Positions 52,861 to 61,531 of a stretch of DNA of 64,000 nucleotides are shown piece after piece (the first letter of the stretch is position 1; each line of letters begins with the position of its first letter). Both the position numbers and the translations under genes were made by a program. Under the pieces are notes generated by a model. It made no database searches. It had not been told where the DNA came from and was given only the letters and a program-made list of their open reading frames with translations. This DNA comes from Paenibacillus sp. FSL H7-0357 (GTDB taxonomy: Bacteria > Bacillota > Bacilli > Paenibacillales > Paenibacillaceae): contig NZ_CP009241.1 of NCBI RefSeq assembly GCF_000758525.1, forward strand, positions 1,364,001 to 1,428,000. Direction: 5' to 3'.

Positions 52861-53829
52861 GTGAAGATGATAAGCAAAAAGTTCTGGAGGGGCATTATTG
52901 TTGCCCTGGCGTTTTATGGAGTCGTTCAAGTTCTTCTAACAACGGGAATATTCAGTGATGTTACAAGGTCGATGCTTCTCTTGATCGGTGTCAACATCAT
53001 GCTGGCGGTATCGCTTAACCTCATTACCGGGATTACCGGACAATTCTCCATCGGTCATGCAGGCTTTATGTCTGTAGGTGCGTACACTTCGGCGATTCTG
53101 ACACTGGATTATAACGTTCCATTCGTTCCGGTGATTATTGCCGGCGGTTTGCTCGCTGCTGTGTTTGGGGTCCTGATCGGAATGCCTACACTCCGGCTGA
53201 ATGGTGACTATCTGGCCATCGCCACACTGGGGTTCGGCGAGATTATCCGGATCATCATGCTGAACACGGAATTCGTCGGCGGCGCCTCCGGGCTCAGCGG
53301 CATCCCTGCCAAAACGACCTGGACCCTGCTATTTCTCTTTACCTTAATTACAGTGGTTGTGATCAATAACTTTATAAGATCCACACATGGCCGGGCCTGC
53401 CTTGCCATCCGCGAGAATGAAATCGCCGCAGAGGCGATGGGGATTAACACGACGCGCTATAAGATTATTGCCTTTACGATCGGTGCATTGTTCGCCGGTA
53501 TAGCGGGCGGATTGTCTGCGCATACGTTCTACGTGATTACTCCGGGCAGCTTTAACTTTCTGAAATCGTTCGAGATTATCGTTATGGTTGTTCTCGGGGG
53601 ACTCGGCAGTACAGCCGGCTCCATTGTGGGTGCTGTCTTTGTAACCTTGCTCTACACCTATCTGCGTGAATTCCCGGAATGGCGGATGATTATTTATTCG
53701 ATCGTTCTGATCCTGATGATGATATTCCGTCCAAGCGGGCTGCTGGGTACAACGAAATTTTCATTCGGCAAGCTTGGCAAAAAGGAGGTGAAGGCAGATG
53801 ACAGCATCACAGGCAGCAGTGCTTCTTGA
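52861..53829 (+). CDS. livM: Branched-chain amino acid ABC transporter permease LivM
   Basis: A 322-residue membrane protein starting at GTG (52861; AGGAGGG 8 bases upstream). Blocks such as LNLITGITGQFSIGHAGFMS, NGDYLAIATLGFGEI and GGLGSTAGSIVGA identify LivM. It begins 12 bases after livH, and its last 32 bases overlap the start of livG. The C-terminus carries a short charged tail (GKLGKKEVKADD). Confidence 0.95.
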   Translation: MKMISKKFWRGIIVALAFYGVVQVLLTTGIFSDVTRSMLLLIGVNIMLAVSLNLITGITGQFSIGHAGFMSVGAYTSAILTLDYNVPFVPVIIAGGLLAAVFGVLIGMPTLRLNGDYLAIATLGFGEIIRIIMLNTEFVGGASGLSGIPAKTTWTLLFLFTLITVVVINNFIRSTHGRACLAIRENEIAAEAMGINTTRYKIIAFTIGALFAGIAGGLSAHTFYVITPGSFNFLKSFEIIVMVVLGGLGSTAGSIVGAVFVTLLYTYLREFPEWRMIIYSIVLILMMIFRPSGLLGTTKFSFGKLGKKEVKADDSITGSSAS

Positions 53830-54580
53830 CGTTAAAGAGGCCAGCCGTTCCTTTGGAGGGCTTAAGGCGCTCAGCGAAGTTTCTCTTCACATTAACAAAG
53901 GTGAACTGATCGGTCTGATTGGGCCGAATGGTGCCGGCAAAACGACGCTTTTCAACCTGTTAACCGGCGTATACCCGCCCTCTACAGGCAGCATTCTTCT
54001 TAACAATGAGTCCATTGGCGGGATGAAGCCCTACAAGATCAACCATAAGGGCGCTGCGCGCACCTTCCAGAATATCCGGCTGTTTACGGCCATGACAGTA
54101 TTGGAGAATGTCAAAATCGCCTTTCACCAGCATGCCAGACATTCCTTATTCACCTCCATGCTGCGGCTGCCGAAGCATTTCAAGGGAGAGGACGAAATTA
54201 CACGGAAGGCGATGGATATTCTCAAAATATTCAATCTCGCGGACCAGAGTGAAGAGGTTGCCAGCAATCTCAGCTATGGTAACCAGCGGCGTCTGGAAAT
54301 TGCACGGGCGCTGGCGGCAGGGCCGAAGCTGCTGCTGCTGGATGAACCGGCGGCGGGCATGAACCCGAACGAGACGCGGGACTTAATGAATCTGATCGCC
54401 TGGATACGCGAGGAATTTGACCTCACCATTCTGTTGATCGAGCATGATATGTCGCTTGTTATGGGCGTCTGCAACCGGATTTATGTCTTGGATCGCGGGA
54501 TACTGATTGCTGATGGAACTCCGGCGGAGATTCGGAATAATCCCAAGGTTATCGAAGCGTATTTGGGACAGGAGGCGTAA
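53798..54580 (+). CDS. livG: Branched-chain amino acid ABC transporter ATPase LivG
   Basis: A 260-residue ATPase with AAAGGAGGTG 8 bases before the ATG, inside livM. Walker A is GPNGAGKTT, the signature region is LSYGNQRRLEIARAL (a variant of LSGGQ) and Walker B is LLLLDEPAAGMNP. The C-terminal VLDRGILIADGTPAEIRNNP is typical of LivG. Its TAA shares a base with the ATG of livF. Confidence 0.96.
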   Translation: MTASQAAVLLDVKEASRSFGGLKALSEVSLHINKGELIGLIGPNGAGKTTLFNLLTGVYPPSTGSILLNNESIGGMKPYKINHKGAARTFQNIRLFTAMTVLENVKIAFHQHARHSLFTSMLRLPKHFKGEDEITRKAMDILKIFNLADQSEEVASNLSYGNQRRLEIARALAAGPKLLLLDEPAAGMNPNETRDLMNLIAWIREEFDLTILLIEHDMSLVMGVCNRIYVLDRGILIADGTPAEIRNNPKVIEAYLGQEA

Positions 54581-55287
54581 TGGCAATGCTTAAAGTACAG
54601 GGGATCAATGTTTATTATGGAGCCATTCATGCTCTGAAGGACCTTAGCATCCATGTCGAGCAAGGGGAAATTGTAACACTGATCGGAGCCAATGGTGCAG
54701 GCAAATCAACGCTCCTGAAGACTCTGTCAGGTCTGCTTAAACCCAAGACAGGCAGCATTGAATTTCTGGATAAATCAATAACCAGCCAGAGTGTTCAGGC
54801 GATCGTCAAGCAGGGCTTGATCCATTGTCCTGAAGGACGCCGCGTGTTCGCCAATATGTCTGTTGAAGAGAACCTTGAGCTTGGCGCTTACCTGCAGGAA
54901 TCCGGAAGTCTGGCGGCTGATTTCGAGAAGGTGTACGACATCTTTCCGAGGCTCCGGGAACGCAAGAAGCAGCAGGCAGGTACTTTGTCCGGTGGCGAAC
55001 AGCAGATGCTTGCCATGGGGCGGGCCATTATGGGGCATCCCCAGCTGCTGCTGCTGGATGAGCCATCCATGGGGCTTGCACCGCTGCTGGTACAGGATAT
55101 TTTCAAGATTATTAAAGATGTGAACGAAGCCGGAACTACTGTGCTGCTGGTGGAGCAAAATGCGCATCAGGCGCTCAAAATCGCCCACCGCGCCTACGTG
55201 CTGGAAACGGGCAGGGTTGTTCTTGAAGGGGATGCCAAGGAATTGGCAGATTCCGAAGAAATCAAAATGGCCTATCTCGGGCACTAA
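54580..55287 (+). CDS. livF: Branched-chain amino acid ABC transporter ATPase LivF
   Basis: A 235-residue ATPase translated from an ATG overlapping the livG stop, with AGGAGG 5 bases upstream. Walker A is GANGAGKST, the signature LSGGEQQM and Walker B LLLLDEPSMGLAP, all textbook LivF. It partners LivG to drive uptake through LivH and LivM. Confidence 0.96.
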   Translation: MAMLKVQGINVYYGAIHALKDLSIHVEQGEIVTLIGANGAGKSTLLKTLSGLLKPKTGSIEFLDKSITSQSVQAIVKQGLIHCPEGRRVFANMSVEENLELGAYLQESGSLAADFEKVYDIFPRLRERKKQQAGTLSGGEQQMLAMGRAIMGHPQLLLLDEPSMGLAPLLVQDIFKIIKDVNEAGTTVLLVEQNAHQALKIAHRAYVLETGRVVLEGDAKELADSEEIKMAYLGH

Positions 55288-55361
55288 GAGGTTAGCCTCA
55301 CTAAGGGCATCATAGAAACAACATATATACAATTCTATTATCCGGGAGGCTGGGAGAAACT

Positions 55362-56561
55362 ATGAAGAAAATTGGGGCCATTATTTTGTCAACAGTACTG
55401 ACTGCAGTATTGGCATCGGGCTGCGGCAACGACAACACAGAGAACAGCGGAAACTCTGCAAGCGGCGGCAATTCTGGCGGGGGCACTATCAAAATCGGCG
55501 CGAACCTTGAGCTCACGGGCGGCCAGGCCTCTTTCGGCGATTCCGTATCCAAAGGCGCGAAGCTGGCGGTACAGCAGATCAATGACGCAGGCGGCATACT
55601 CGGCAAGAAACTGGAATTAATCGTAGCCGATAACGCCTCGAAATCCGAGGAAGCCACGCAAGCCGCGCAAAAACTGATTACCAATGATAAGGTTGTTACC
55701 ATCATTGGTGCTTCGACCTCGACCAACACGCTGGGGATTGTCCCGGTGGCTACCGAGAAGAAAATACCGCTGGTATCCGTAGGTGCCACCAACCCTAAAG
55801 TGACGGTGGATGAGCGCAGTGGCAAAGTGAACGAATGGGTGTTCCGCACTGCCTTTATCGATCCTTTCCAAGGAGAAGTTATGGCTAACTTTGCTGTAGA
55901 TTCGCTGAAAGCCAAAACAGCTGTAATTTACACAGACACGTCGAGTGACTATTCCAAGGGTCTGCAAAAGTTCTTTGAAGAAACCTTTAAGGCAAAAGGC
56001 GGAGAGGTGCTGAGCCAGGAATCCTATCAGCAAAAAGACTCCGACTTCAAAGCCGTGCTGACACGGATCAAAGAGCAAAACCCGGATGTAATCTATCTGC
56101 CGGGCTATTATGAAGAAGTTGGCAAAATCGTAAAGCAAGCCCGCGAGATGGGCATTACAGTTCCATTCCTTGGCGGTGACGGCTGGGATTCTCCGCAACT
56201 CGCTGAAATCGCCGGCAAAGAGGCTCTGGACAACACTTATATGTCCAACCATTACTCACCGGAAGATACAGCTACTGAAGTTACATCCTTCGTTGATGCC
56301 TACAAAGCTGCCAATGGGGGCGCAGTACCGGACGGGATGGCCGCTCTTGGTTATGATTCCCTGAAGCTGGTTGCTGACGCCATTACCCGTGCAGGTGAGG
56401 CCGATCCTGCCAAGATTAAAGATGCTTTGGCAGCAACCAAAGATCTGCAGCTGGCTACCGGTAAAATCACGCTCAACGAAACACATGACCCAGTTAAAGC
56501 AGCTGTCGTTCTGAAATTCGTTGACGGCACACAAACTTTCGAAACAAAGGTAAATCCGTAA
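55362..56561 (+). CDS. livJ: Branched-chain amino acid-binding lipoprotein LivJ/LivK
   Basis: A 399-residue lipoprotein with lipobox LASGC (Cys21) and a Ser/Gly/Asn linker. The mature part is a periplasmic-binding fold type I: IKIGANLELTGGQASFGDSV, GGILGKKLELIVADNASKSE and PDVIYLPGYYEEV. It captures the amino acid for LivHMGF. Ribosome site GGGAGGCTGGGAG is close to the ATG. The gene lies 75 bases after livF, so expression may be higher than for the ATPases through a separate signal, but none is seen. Confidence 0.95.
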   Translation: MKKIGAIILSTVLTAVLASGCGNDNTENSGNSASGGNSGGGTIKIGANLELTGGQASFGDSVSKGAKLAVQQINDAGGILGKKLELIVADNASKSEEATQAAQKLITNDKVVTIIGASTSTNTLGIVPVATEKKIPLVSVGATNPKVTVDERSGKVNEWVFRTAFIDPFQGEVMANFAVDSLKAKTAVIYTDTSSDYSKGLQKFFEETFKAKGGEVLSQESYQQKDSDFKAVLTRIKEQNPDVIYLPGYYEEVGKIVKQAREMGITVPFLGGDGWDSPQLAEIAGKEALDNTYMSNHYSPEDTATEVTSFVDAYKAANGGAVPDGMAALGYDSLKLVADAITRAGEADPAKIKDALAATKDLQLATGKITLNETHDPVKAAVVLKFVDGTQTFETKVNP

Positions 56562-56667
56562 GAGGTTCAAATGCATATAATAACGGGTAGGAACGATTAA
56601 GAACCGCAATCAAATTTGTTTATCATCGGGGTGTCCAGTGCGCCCCGAATCACCTTAGCTGTGAAGA

Positions 56668-56698
56668 GAAGGGCTCAACATTGGGCCTTTCTTTTCGC
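56668..56698 (+). terminator. Possible terminator after livJ
   Basis: AGAAGGGC pairing with GGCCTTTCT (one mismatch or bulge) followed by TTTT. Moderate quality, just before ald. Confidence 0.45.
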
Positions 56699-56720
56699 AT
56701 AACATTAAGGAGGAGAATAA

Positions 56721-57851
56721 ATGATTGTCGGAGTACCCAAAGAGATCAAAAATAATGAGAACCGTGTAGCGATTACTCCAGCCGGAGTGGGGGCGCTCCG
56801 CAAAGCAGGTCATGAGGTGCTGGTCGAGCAATCGGCAGGCGCGGGCAGTGGATTCACGGACAGTGAATATCTGGAGAAGGGTGCAGAGGTGCTTGACGCT
56901 GCGGCCGGGGTCTGGAGCAAAGCAGCGATGATCATTAAAGTGAAGGAACCGCTGCCGGAAGAGTATGGCTACTTTCGCAAGGGGCTAATCCTGTTCACGT
57001 ATCTGCACCTCGCTCCTGAGGCCGGCCTTACCCAAGCGCTTGTGGAGAGCGGAGTAACTGCGGTCGGCTACGAGACGATACAGCTTGAAGACGGATCGTT
57101 GCCGCTGCTTATCCCGATGAGCGAGGTAGCCGGACGGATGGCTGTACAGATTGGCGCTCGGCTGCTGGAGAAGCCGCATGGCGGCAAAGGTATCTTGCTT
57201 AGCGGAGTTCCGGGCGTGCAGGCCGGTGAAGTGGTCATCATTGGCGGAGGGATCGTCGGCACAAATGCGGCGAGGATTGCGCTGGGAATGGGTGCACGCG
57301 TGACGGTGCTTGATTTAAATGCCAGCCGGCTTCGTGAGCTGGATGATATTTTTGACGGGCGAGTGGCTACCCTTATGTCTGATTCTTATCACATTGAACA
57401 AGCTGTACGCAAAGCCGACCTGTTGATCGGTGCAGTGCTTATACCAGGTGCCCGTGCACCGAAGCTGGTAAAAGAGTACATGGTGCGGCAAATGGCAGAA
57501 GGTTCTGTAATTGTAGATGTGGCGATTGACCAAGGGGGTTCGATTGAGACAATCGACCGGATTACTACACATGAGAGCCCGACCTATGTAAAGTTTGGTG
57601 TTGTGCACTATGCTGTGGCCAACATGCCGGGCGCGGTTGCCCGGACTTCAACGCTAGCGCTGACCAATGTAACCATTCCTTATGCCCTGCAAATTGCCGA
57701 TTTGGGTATTCATGGAGCAGGGGTGAAGAACGCGGCGCTTGCCCGCGGACTTAATGTCGTGGCCGGACAGGTGACCAATTTGGCTGTTGCACAAAGTCTG
57801 GGATATGAGGCGGCGGATGGGCTGGAGGTACTGGCTGCTCAAGGGGTGTGA
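56721..57851 (+). CDS. ald: Alanine dehydrogenase
   Basis: A 376-residue NAD enzyme catalysing L-alanine to pyruvate and ammonia. Family blocks: [20 protein letters not shown] at the start, LHLAPE around 97, [20 protein letters not shown] (Rossmann, about 172) and [20 protein letters not shown] near 300. Length is about 370-380 as usual. AGGAGG is 7 bases upstream. It follows the Liv operon, so both deal with amino-acid use; in bacilli, Ald helps catabolise alanine during sporulation. Confidence 0.96.
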   Translation: MIVGVPKEIKNNENRVAITPAGVGALRKAGHEVLVEQSAGAGSGFTDSEYLEKGAEVLDAAAGVWSKAAMIIKVKEPLPEEYGYFRKGLILFTYLHLAPEAGLTQALVESGVTAVGYETIQLEDGSLPLLIPMSEVAGRMAVQIGARLLEKPHGGKGILLSGVPGVQAGEVVIIGGGIVGTNAARIALGMGARVTVLDLNASRLRELDDIFDGRVATLMSDSYHIEQAVRKADLLIGAVLIPGARAPKLVKEYMVRQMAEGSVIVDVAIDQGGSIETIDRITTHESPTYVKFGVVHYAVANMPGAVARTSTLALTNVTIPYALQIADLGIHGAGVKNAALARGLNVVAGQVTNLAVAQSLGYEAADGLEVLAAQGV

Positions 57852-58022
57852 CGGACATAGAAAAGTTGGAGGGTCTCTGCGGGAAGGCGGAGATTTAGCG
57901 GGGATGAACGGCTGATTGCTGCAGCTGTGAATGTCCGTTATTTTTTTGAGAAAAGTTCTTGTCAAATCAGCCTGGGTTTGATATACTCATTTTTGTTGTG
58001 ACAAAGACAACTTATCAAGCAT

Positions 58023-58094
58023 GGCCCGTTGGTCAAGGGGTTAAGACACCTCCCTTTCACGGAGGTAACATGGGTTCGAATCCCATACGGGTCA
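58023..58094 (+). tRNA. tRNA-Glu (UUC)
   Basis: 72 bases. Acceptor GGCCCGT / ACGGGTC, anticodon loop CTTTCAC gives TTC, GGTTCGAATCC T arm. CCA not encoded. Confidence 0.96.
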
Positions 58095-58099
58095 TATAT

Positions 58100-58182
58100 G
58101 CGGTAGTGGTGGAATGGCAGACACGCTATCTTGAGGGGGTAGTGGGTGTATACCCGTGGAGGTTCGAGTCCTCTCTACCGCA
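58100..58182 (+). tRNA. tRNA-Leu (GAG), copy 1
   Basis: 83 bases with a variable arm. Acceptor GCGGTAG / CTACCGC; the anticodon stem-loop CTATC-TTGAGGG-GGTAG gives GAG. CCA not encoded. It follows tRNA-Glu after 5 bases. An identical gene lies at 59736-59818. Confidence 0.96.
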
Positions 58183-58200
58183 TACGATGTTTAGAAGAGA

Positions 58201-58226
58201 AAGTCCTTGATATTCAAGGGCTTTTT
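58201..58226 (+). terminator. Rho-independent terminator of the Glu-Leu tRNA unit
   Basis: AAGTCCTTG / CAAGGGCTT stem with a TATT-type loop and T-run. Confidence 0.8.
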
Positions 58227-58273
58227 TCTTTGCATTCACAGGTTGCGGATTTCTGGTACTTGGACAGGAGAAA

Positions 58274-58909
58274 TCACCATTTCAGAGCTGCGGCGTATTT
58301 CGGGTACAGCTCACGGATGCAATCCGGACAAATATCATGGGTGAATTGCAAAGACAGCTGCTGCAGCAGGAAACGTTCAATGGTCACCCACTCCTCGCTG
58401 CTGTTGCGGATGGATTTGCAGGAGGCGCAGATAGGAACAAGAGGTTGAGGATTCTTCTGGTGCAAACGCAACGGCTGGATCGTTCGGACAGGCTGAACAG
58501 GCTGACTTGTGACAACAGGACCAACATCCTGCAGAGAGAGAATGATAGCCTGGTTTGCTGCCGGATTCTCGTGGATAAGCGGAAAGGCATCTACACGGAA
58601 TCTTCTGCTGCCTTTGGCCGCAGTCTGTAGAATAAACTCGGAACTGGATATTAAAGACTCGCCGCGAAGGATGTGATGCAGCGCCTCCTTAAGTGCAGTG
58701 ATCTGGGAAGGGGTGGACATCGATTGTTCGAATAACTCCAGAGCATCAGCGCCAGTCCAATCGGCATGCGGGGAGAGTCCATAATGGTTGTTGTATTCCT
58801 TCCAGGAGTCGTTGGTGAACAGGATGATCCCCTGACTGTCGATAACCAGTGCATTATGCGGCAGAGCATTAAGGGAACGGATGAGGGAAATGGATATGCT
58901 GAATGGCAA
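58274..58909 (-). CDS. PAS-domain protein with C-terminal Cys-rich motif
   Basis: A 211-residue protein starting at TTG (58909; GGAGAG upstream). Residues about 15-125 are a PAS fold (ALVIDSQGIILFTNDSW, then FRVDAFPLI). The C-terminal 55 residues have the ICASCKSIRN...FTHDICPDCIRELYP pattern, two CxxC pairs found at the end of many PAS and receiver proteins and probably binding a metal. No output domain is fused. It lies in the region between the two tRNA-Leu copies and may sense redox or a small ligand. Confidence 0.82.
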   Translation of the reverse strand: MPFSISISLIRSLNALPHNALVIDSQGIILFTNDSWKEYNNHYGLSPHADWTGADALELFEQSMSTPSQITALKEALHHILRGESLISSSEFILQTAAKGSRRFRVDAFPLIHENPAANQAIILSLQDVGPVVTSQPVQPVRTIQPLRLHQKNPQPLVPICASCKSIRNSSEEWVTIERFLLQQLSLQFTHDICPDCIRELYPKYAAALKW

Positions 58910-58945
58910 AGGTTATCTCTCCTTGATAGTTTACAGGATGGAAAG

Positions 58946-59143
58946 CTAGGATGGAGGCAGGTTAAGCAGCTCTGCGACTTGGCGCCTGTAGCGCTCGGCC
59001 CTGCGGGTGCCGTGAATCAGATTGGATAGGCGATAAGGCGGAATTCCGTACAGCTCACAGAATTTCTTCTGATCCATGTGCATTTCCGTCAGCCGCTGTT
59101 TGATTGCCCAGCCAAAAGGAGTAACAGGACGTTTGCTGTTCAA
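58946..59143 (-). CDS. Small XRE-type HTH protein
   Basis: A 65-residue protein starting at TTG (59143; GAGGTGA 7-8 bases upstream). It is a compact helix-turn-helix: GWAIKQRLTEMHMDQKKFCE, then LYGIPPYRLSNLIHGTRRA. No second domain, so it resembles Cro-like or excisionase-like phage regulators. Divergent from a second HTH gene with a 15-bp inverted repeat in the shared promoter region, suggesting mutual control. Confidence 0.8.
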   Translation of the reverse strand: MNSKRPVTPFGWAIKQRLTEMHMDQKKFCELYGIPPYRLSNLIHGTRRAERYRRQVAELLNLPPS

Positions 59144-59210
59144 AACACTTCACCTCTTATCGACTATCCAGTCGTGTGATATAATGAATGGGAATAATAA
59201 TAGTTAATTA

Positions 59211-59258
59211 TATACTTTTTTACGTCATTTTACAATAAAAATTACGTAAATAAGTATA
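59211..59258. promoter_or_regulatory. 15-bp inverted repeat between two divergent HTH genes
   Basis: TATACTTTTTTACGT (59211-59225) and ACGTAAATAAGTATA (59244-59258) are complementary at 14 of 15 positions across an 18-base spacer. Placed symmetrically in the AT-rich promoter region, it is the probable operator for one or both HTH proteins. Confidence 0.65.
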
Positions 59259-59286
59259 TTTAAATAGTGCGGAAGGCGGATTGCTG

Positions 59287-59652
59287 ATGGCGTCGATATA
59301 CGAGCGGATAGAATATTTGATCAAACAAAAAGGACTGACAAAAAAGTCCTTCTGCGAACAGCTGAATATCAGTACCGGCAACATGGGGGATTGGAAGCGG
59401 GGCAAGTCGACGCCCGGAACACATAAGCTGATCGAGATCGGTGCTTTTTTTCATGTGAGTCTGGATTGGCTGATTCTGGGCAAGACTACAACGGAGATTC
59501 TTCGCGAAGGCGGGGAGGATTATTTTTCTGGCCAAATACGGCAACTGAATTGCCAAAGTGAGGAATTGCTGCAGAAGGAGCAAGAATTTATTAAGGAATA
59601 TATCGAGTTTGCCCGATACCGCAGGCTTAAAGAAAATGACGAAAATTCTTAA
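59287..59652 (+). CDS. XRE family regulator (ImmR/repressor-like)
   Basis: About 121 residues from the ATG at 59287 (AAGGCGG 7 bases upstream; a TTG at 59281 is possible). The N-terminal HTH_3 is clear: IEYLIKQKGLTKKSFCEQLN, STGNMGDWKRGKSTPG, IGAFFHVSLDWLI. The C-terminal 45 residues form a charged helix with QKEQEFIKEYIEFARYRR. Size and layout are like ICE or prophage immunity repressors such as ImmR, but no protease partner or integrase is encoded here. Confidence 0.85.
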   Translation: MASIYERIEYLIKQKGLTKKSFCEQLNISTGNMGDWKRGKSTPGTHKLIEIGAFFHVSLDWLILGKTTTEILREGGEDYFSGQIRQLNCQSEELLQKEQEFIKEYIEFARYRRLKENDENS

Positions 59653-59735
59653 AGTGGTGTCTTTACATTTTGCTGAAATGGATTTATAATATTGAATGTT
59701 GGCCTCAAACATTGCTTTAACGTTTTACTCACCGC

Positions 59736-59818
59736 GCGGTAGTGGTGGAATGGCAGACACGCTATCTTGAGGGGGTAGTGGGTGTATACCCGTGGAGGTT
59801 CGAGTCCTCTCTACCGCA
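59736..59818 (+). tRNA. tRNA-Leu (GAG), copy 2
   Basis: Identical over 83 bases, and through the following TAC, to the copy at 58100. It lies alone downstream of the XRE gene and is followed by its own terminator, so it may be transcribed from a separate promoter. Confidence 0.96.
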
Positions 59819-59827
59819 TACATGAAG

Positions 59828-59870
59828 AAACCTGAAATACCTTGTTGCTCAAGGGATTTCAGGTTTTTTT
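59828..59870 (+). terminator. Rho-independent terminator after tRNA-Leu copy 2
   Basis: AAACCTGAAAT / ATTTCAGGTTT stem followed by a T-run. Confidence 0.85.
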
Positions 59871-59908
59871 GTTTTGTTTTATAGACTGATCCAATGGAGG
59901 GAAAAAGA

Positions 59909-60850
59909 GTGCCGAATAAAATTCACAACTCTAATGAGCGGTTCCTGATCGTTACCGCCGACGATTTCGGAATGTGCCATTCCATGAATGAGGCTATTAT
60001 GAACCTGTACCAAGCAGATGCAATCAATTCCAGCATGATTATGATGCCGGGGCCCTGGGCGAAAGAGGCTGCTGAGTATGCCAAAAATCATCACAATGTT
60101 AATGTGGGAATTCATCTTACGCTTACTTCGAGTCTCCCGGCCTATAAGTGGGGCCCGGTTACCAGGAGTTCCAGGATACAGTCGTTAATTACTGCAGAGG
60201 GATATTTTTGGGAACATGCAGCTCATGTGGAAGAGCGGGCTACTGCTGAAGCCATCCGAACTGAAATCCGAAGTCAGATCGAGATGGCTCTAACACTGGG
60301 GATTGAACCGACACACTTGGACAGTCATGAAGGCAGTTTATTGGGATTGTCGAGAGGCCGGGATTTTCTGGAGATCGTATTTGATCTGTGCCAGGAGTAC
60401 CGGCTGCCTTTTAAGCTGCCTGTTAATATAGTAAATCAATCATTTCTGGATTTAGAGATGAGGGAATTAATGACGGAGAGGATTGAATCGGCGCGGAAAA
60501 GAGGGATCTTGTTAATTGATGACTTGATTAATCTTCCTTATCACTTGGAGCAGGGGGAGGACTATGACATTGCTAAGGTTAAAATGATGGAAGCTATAAA
60601 AGGTGTGGGAGGAGGGATAACAGAAGTTGTCATCCATCCTGCGCTGAATACTTATGAAATGCGGGCAATTACTCCACACTGGAAGAAAAGGGAGATCGAG
60701 TACCTGTTATTTATGGATGAGGATATTCACAGATTACTGCAAACCGAAAAGATTCAGCTCACTTCATGGAAAGACATACGCGATAGACAACGTCAGGCCA
60801 GTGGCGGTGACACGACGGGAAACCCGGACTACAAAGGTTGCCGTTCGTAG
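59909..60850 (+). CDS. ChbG/YdjC-type carbohydrate deacetylase
   Basis: A 313-residue enzyme from GTG (59909), where GGAGGG lies 8 bases upstream; the ATG at 59894 is not needed. Metal-site residues are TADDFG (Asp18, Asp19), GIHLTL and the HLDSH block near 135. ChbG removes acetyl groups from N,N-diacetylchitobiose or related glycans in a carbohydrate-use pathway. No chitin or cellobiose PTS gene is nearby. Length is larger than E. coli ChbG (about 250) owing to a C-terminal tail rich in Arg/Gly. Confidence 0.9.
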   Translation: MPNKIHNSNERFLIVTADDFGMCHSMNEAIMNLYQADAINSSMIMMPGPWAKEAAEYAKNHHNVNVGIHLTLTSSLPAYKWGPVTRSSRIQSLITAEGYFWEHAAHVEERATAEAIRTEIRSQIEMALTLGIEPTHLDSHEGSLLGLSRGRDFLEIVFDLCQEYRLPFKLPVNIVNQSFLDLEMRELMTERIESARKRGILLIDDLINLPYHLEQGEDYDIAKVKMMEAIKGVGGGITEVVIHPALNTYEMRAITPHWKKREIEYLLFMDEDIHRLLQTEKIQLTSWKDIRDRQRQASGGDTTGNPDYKGCRS

Positions 60851-60871
60851 GATGCAAACGGCGGATCGCCG

Positions 60872-61519
60872 CTATTTTCCCACCACAGGTACACACAGAT
60901 GGGCCTCGAATCTTTCGTCATCAGGTCCTGACTTCTCTGTATAGTTGATGAAGAAAACCCCGGCTTCGTTGAACTTGAATTCACCTGATGGCAGCCATTC
61001 CTGATGGATATAATCCCATGTGCTCTGAAACGCAGCTGTGGGCACACCCTTGGCGATAAAAATAGCATATTTGGATGCGGGGTAATCCTTATGCACAAGA
61101 CCTTCGGGAACTGTACCGTGATCTCCTACCTCAACGCCTAAAAAATAGCCGGTATCCCAGGCGGATTGCTCCCACAGCTTGGGAACCGAATCGCGGCCTT
61201 CGAAGATGCCCAGGTAACAGCCGCTGCTCTGGACTTTTGACGGAATGGAATCAAATTTGCTGTCGATATCGATTTCTCCGAAGACATGTCCCCAGATATC
61301 GGCATAAGGCTCGCCTGCTTGATTGAGGTTCTGCCAGCCGATGACTTGAAGCTCCGGTAAATCTAGCACATAAGGCTTTTCTCCGCCAATGGAGTCGGTG
61401 CGCTGAGGGGCTTCTTTTTCCAGCTGCTGGCGGATCAGTTCGATTACCCGCGGTTTGAATTTAGGGGCGTATCCCTCGGTAGTTCCATCATAGCTGCTCT
61501 GGCGTAACGGCTCTGTCAT
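60872..61519 (-). CDS. GyrI-like effector-binding domain protein
   Basis: A 215-residue protein with AGGAGG 8 bases before the ATG. It is an AraC effector-binding/GyrI-like domain (ADIWGHVFGEID, CYLGIFEGRDS, YPASKYAIFIAKG), the SOUL-like fold that binds small hydrophobic compounds, without a DNA-binding part. It follows the AraC-type gene after 12 bases in one operon. Such stand-alone domains can buffer ligands or protect gyrase, but neither role is shown here. Confidence 0.8.
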   Translation of the reverse strand: MTEPLRQSSYDGTTEGYAPKFKPRVIELIRQQLEKEAPQRTDSIGGEKPYVLDLPELQVIGWQNLNQAGEPYADIWGHVFGEIDIDSKFDSIPSKVQSSGCYLGIFEGRDSVPKLWEQSAWDTGYFLGVEVGDHGTVPEGLVHKDYPASKYAIFIAKGVPTAAFQSTWDYIHQEWLPSGEFKFNEAGVFFINYTEKSGPDDERFEAHLCVPVVGK

Positions 61520-61531
61520 GCATAATTCCTC

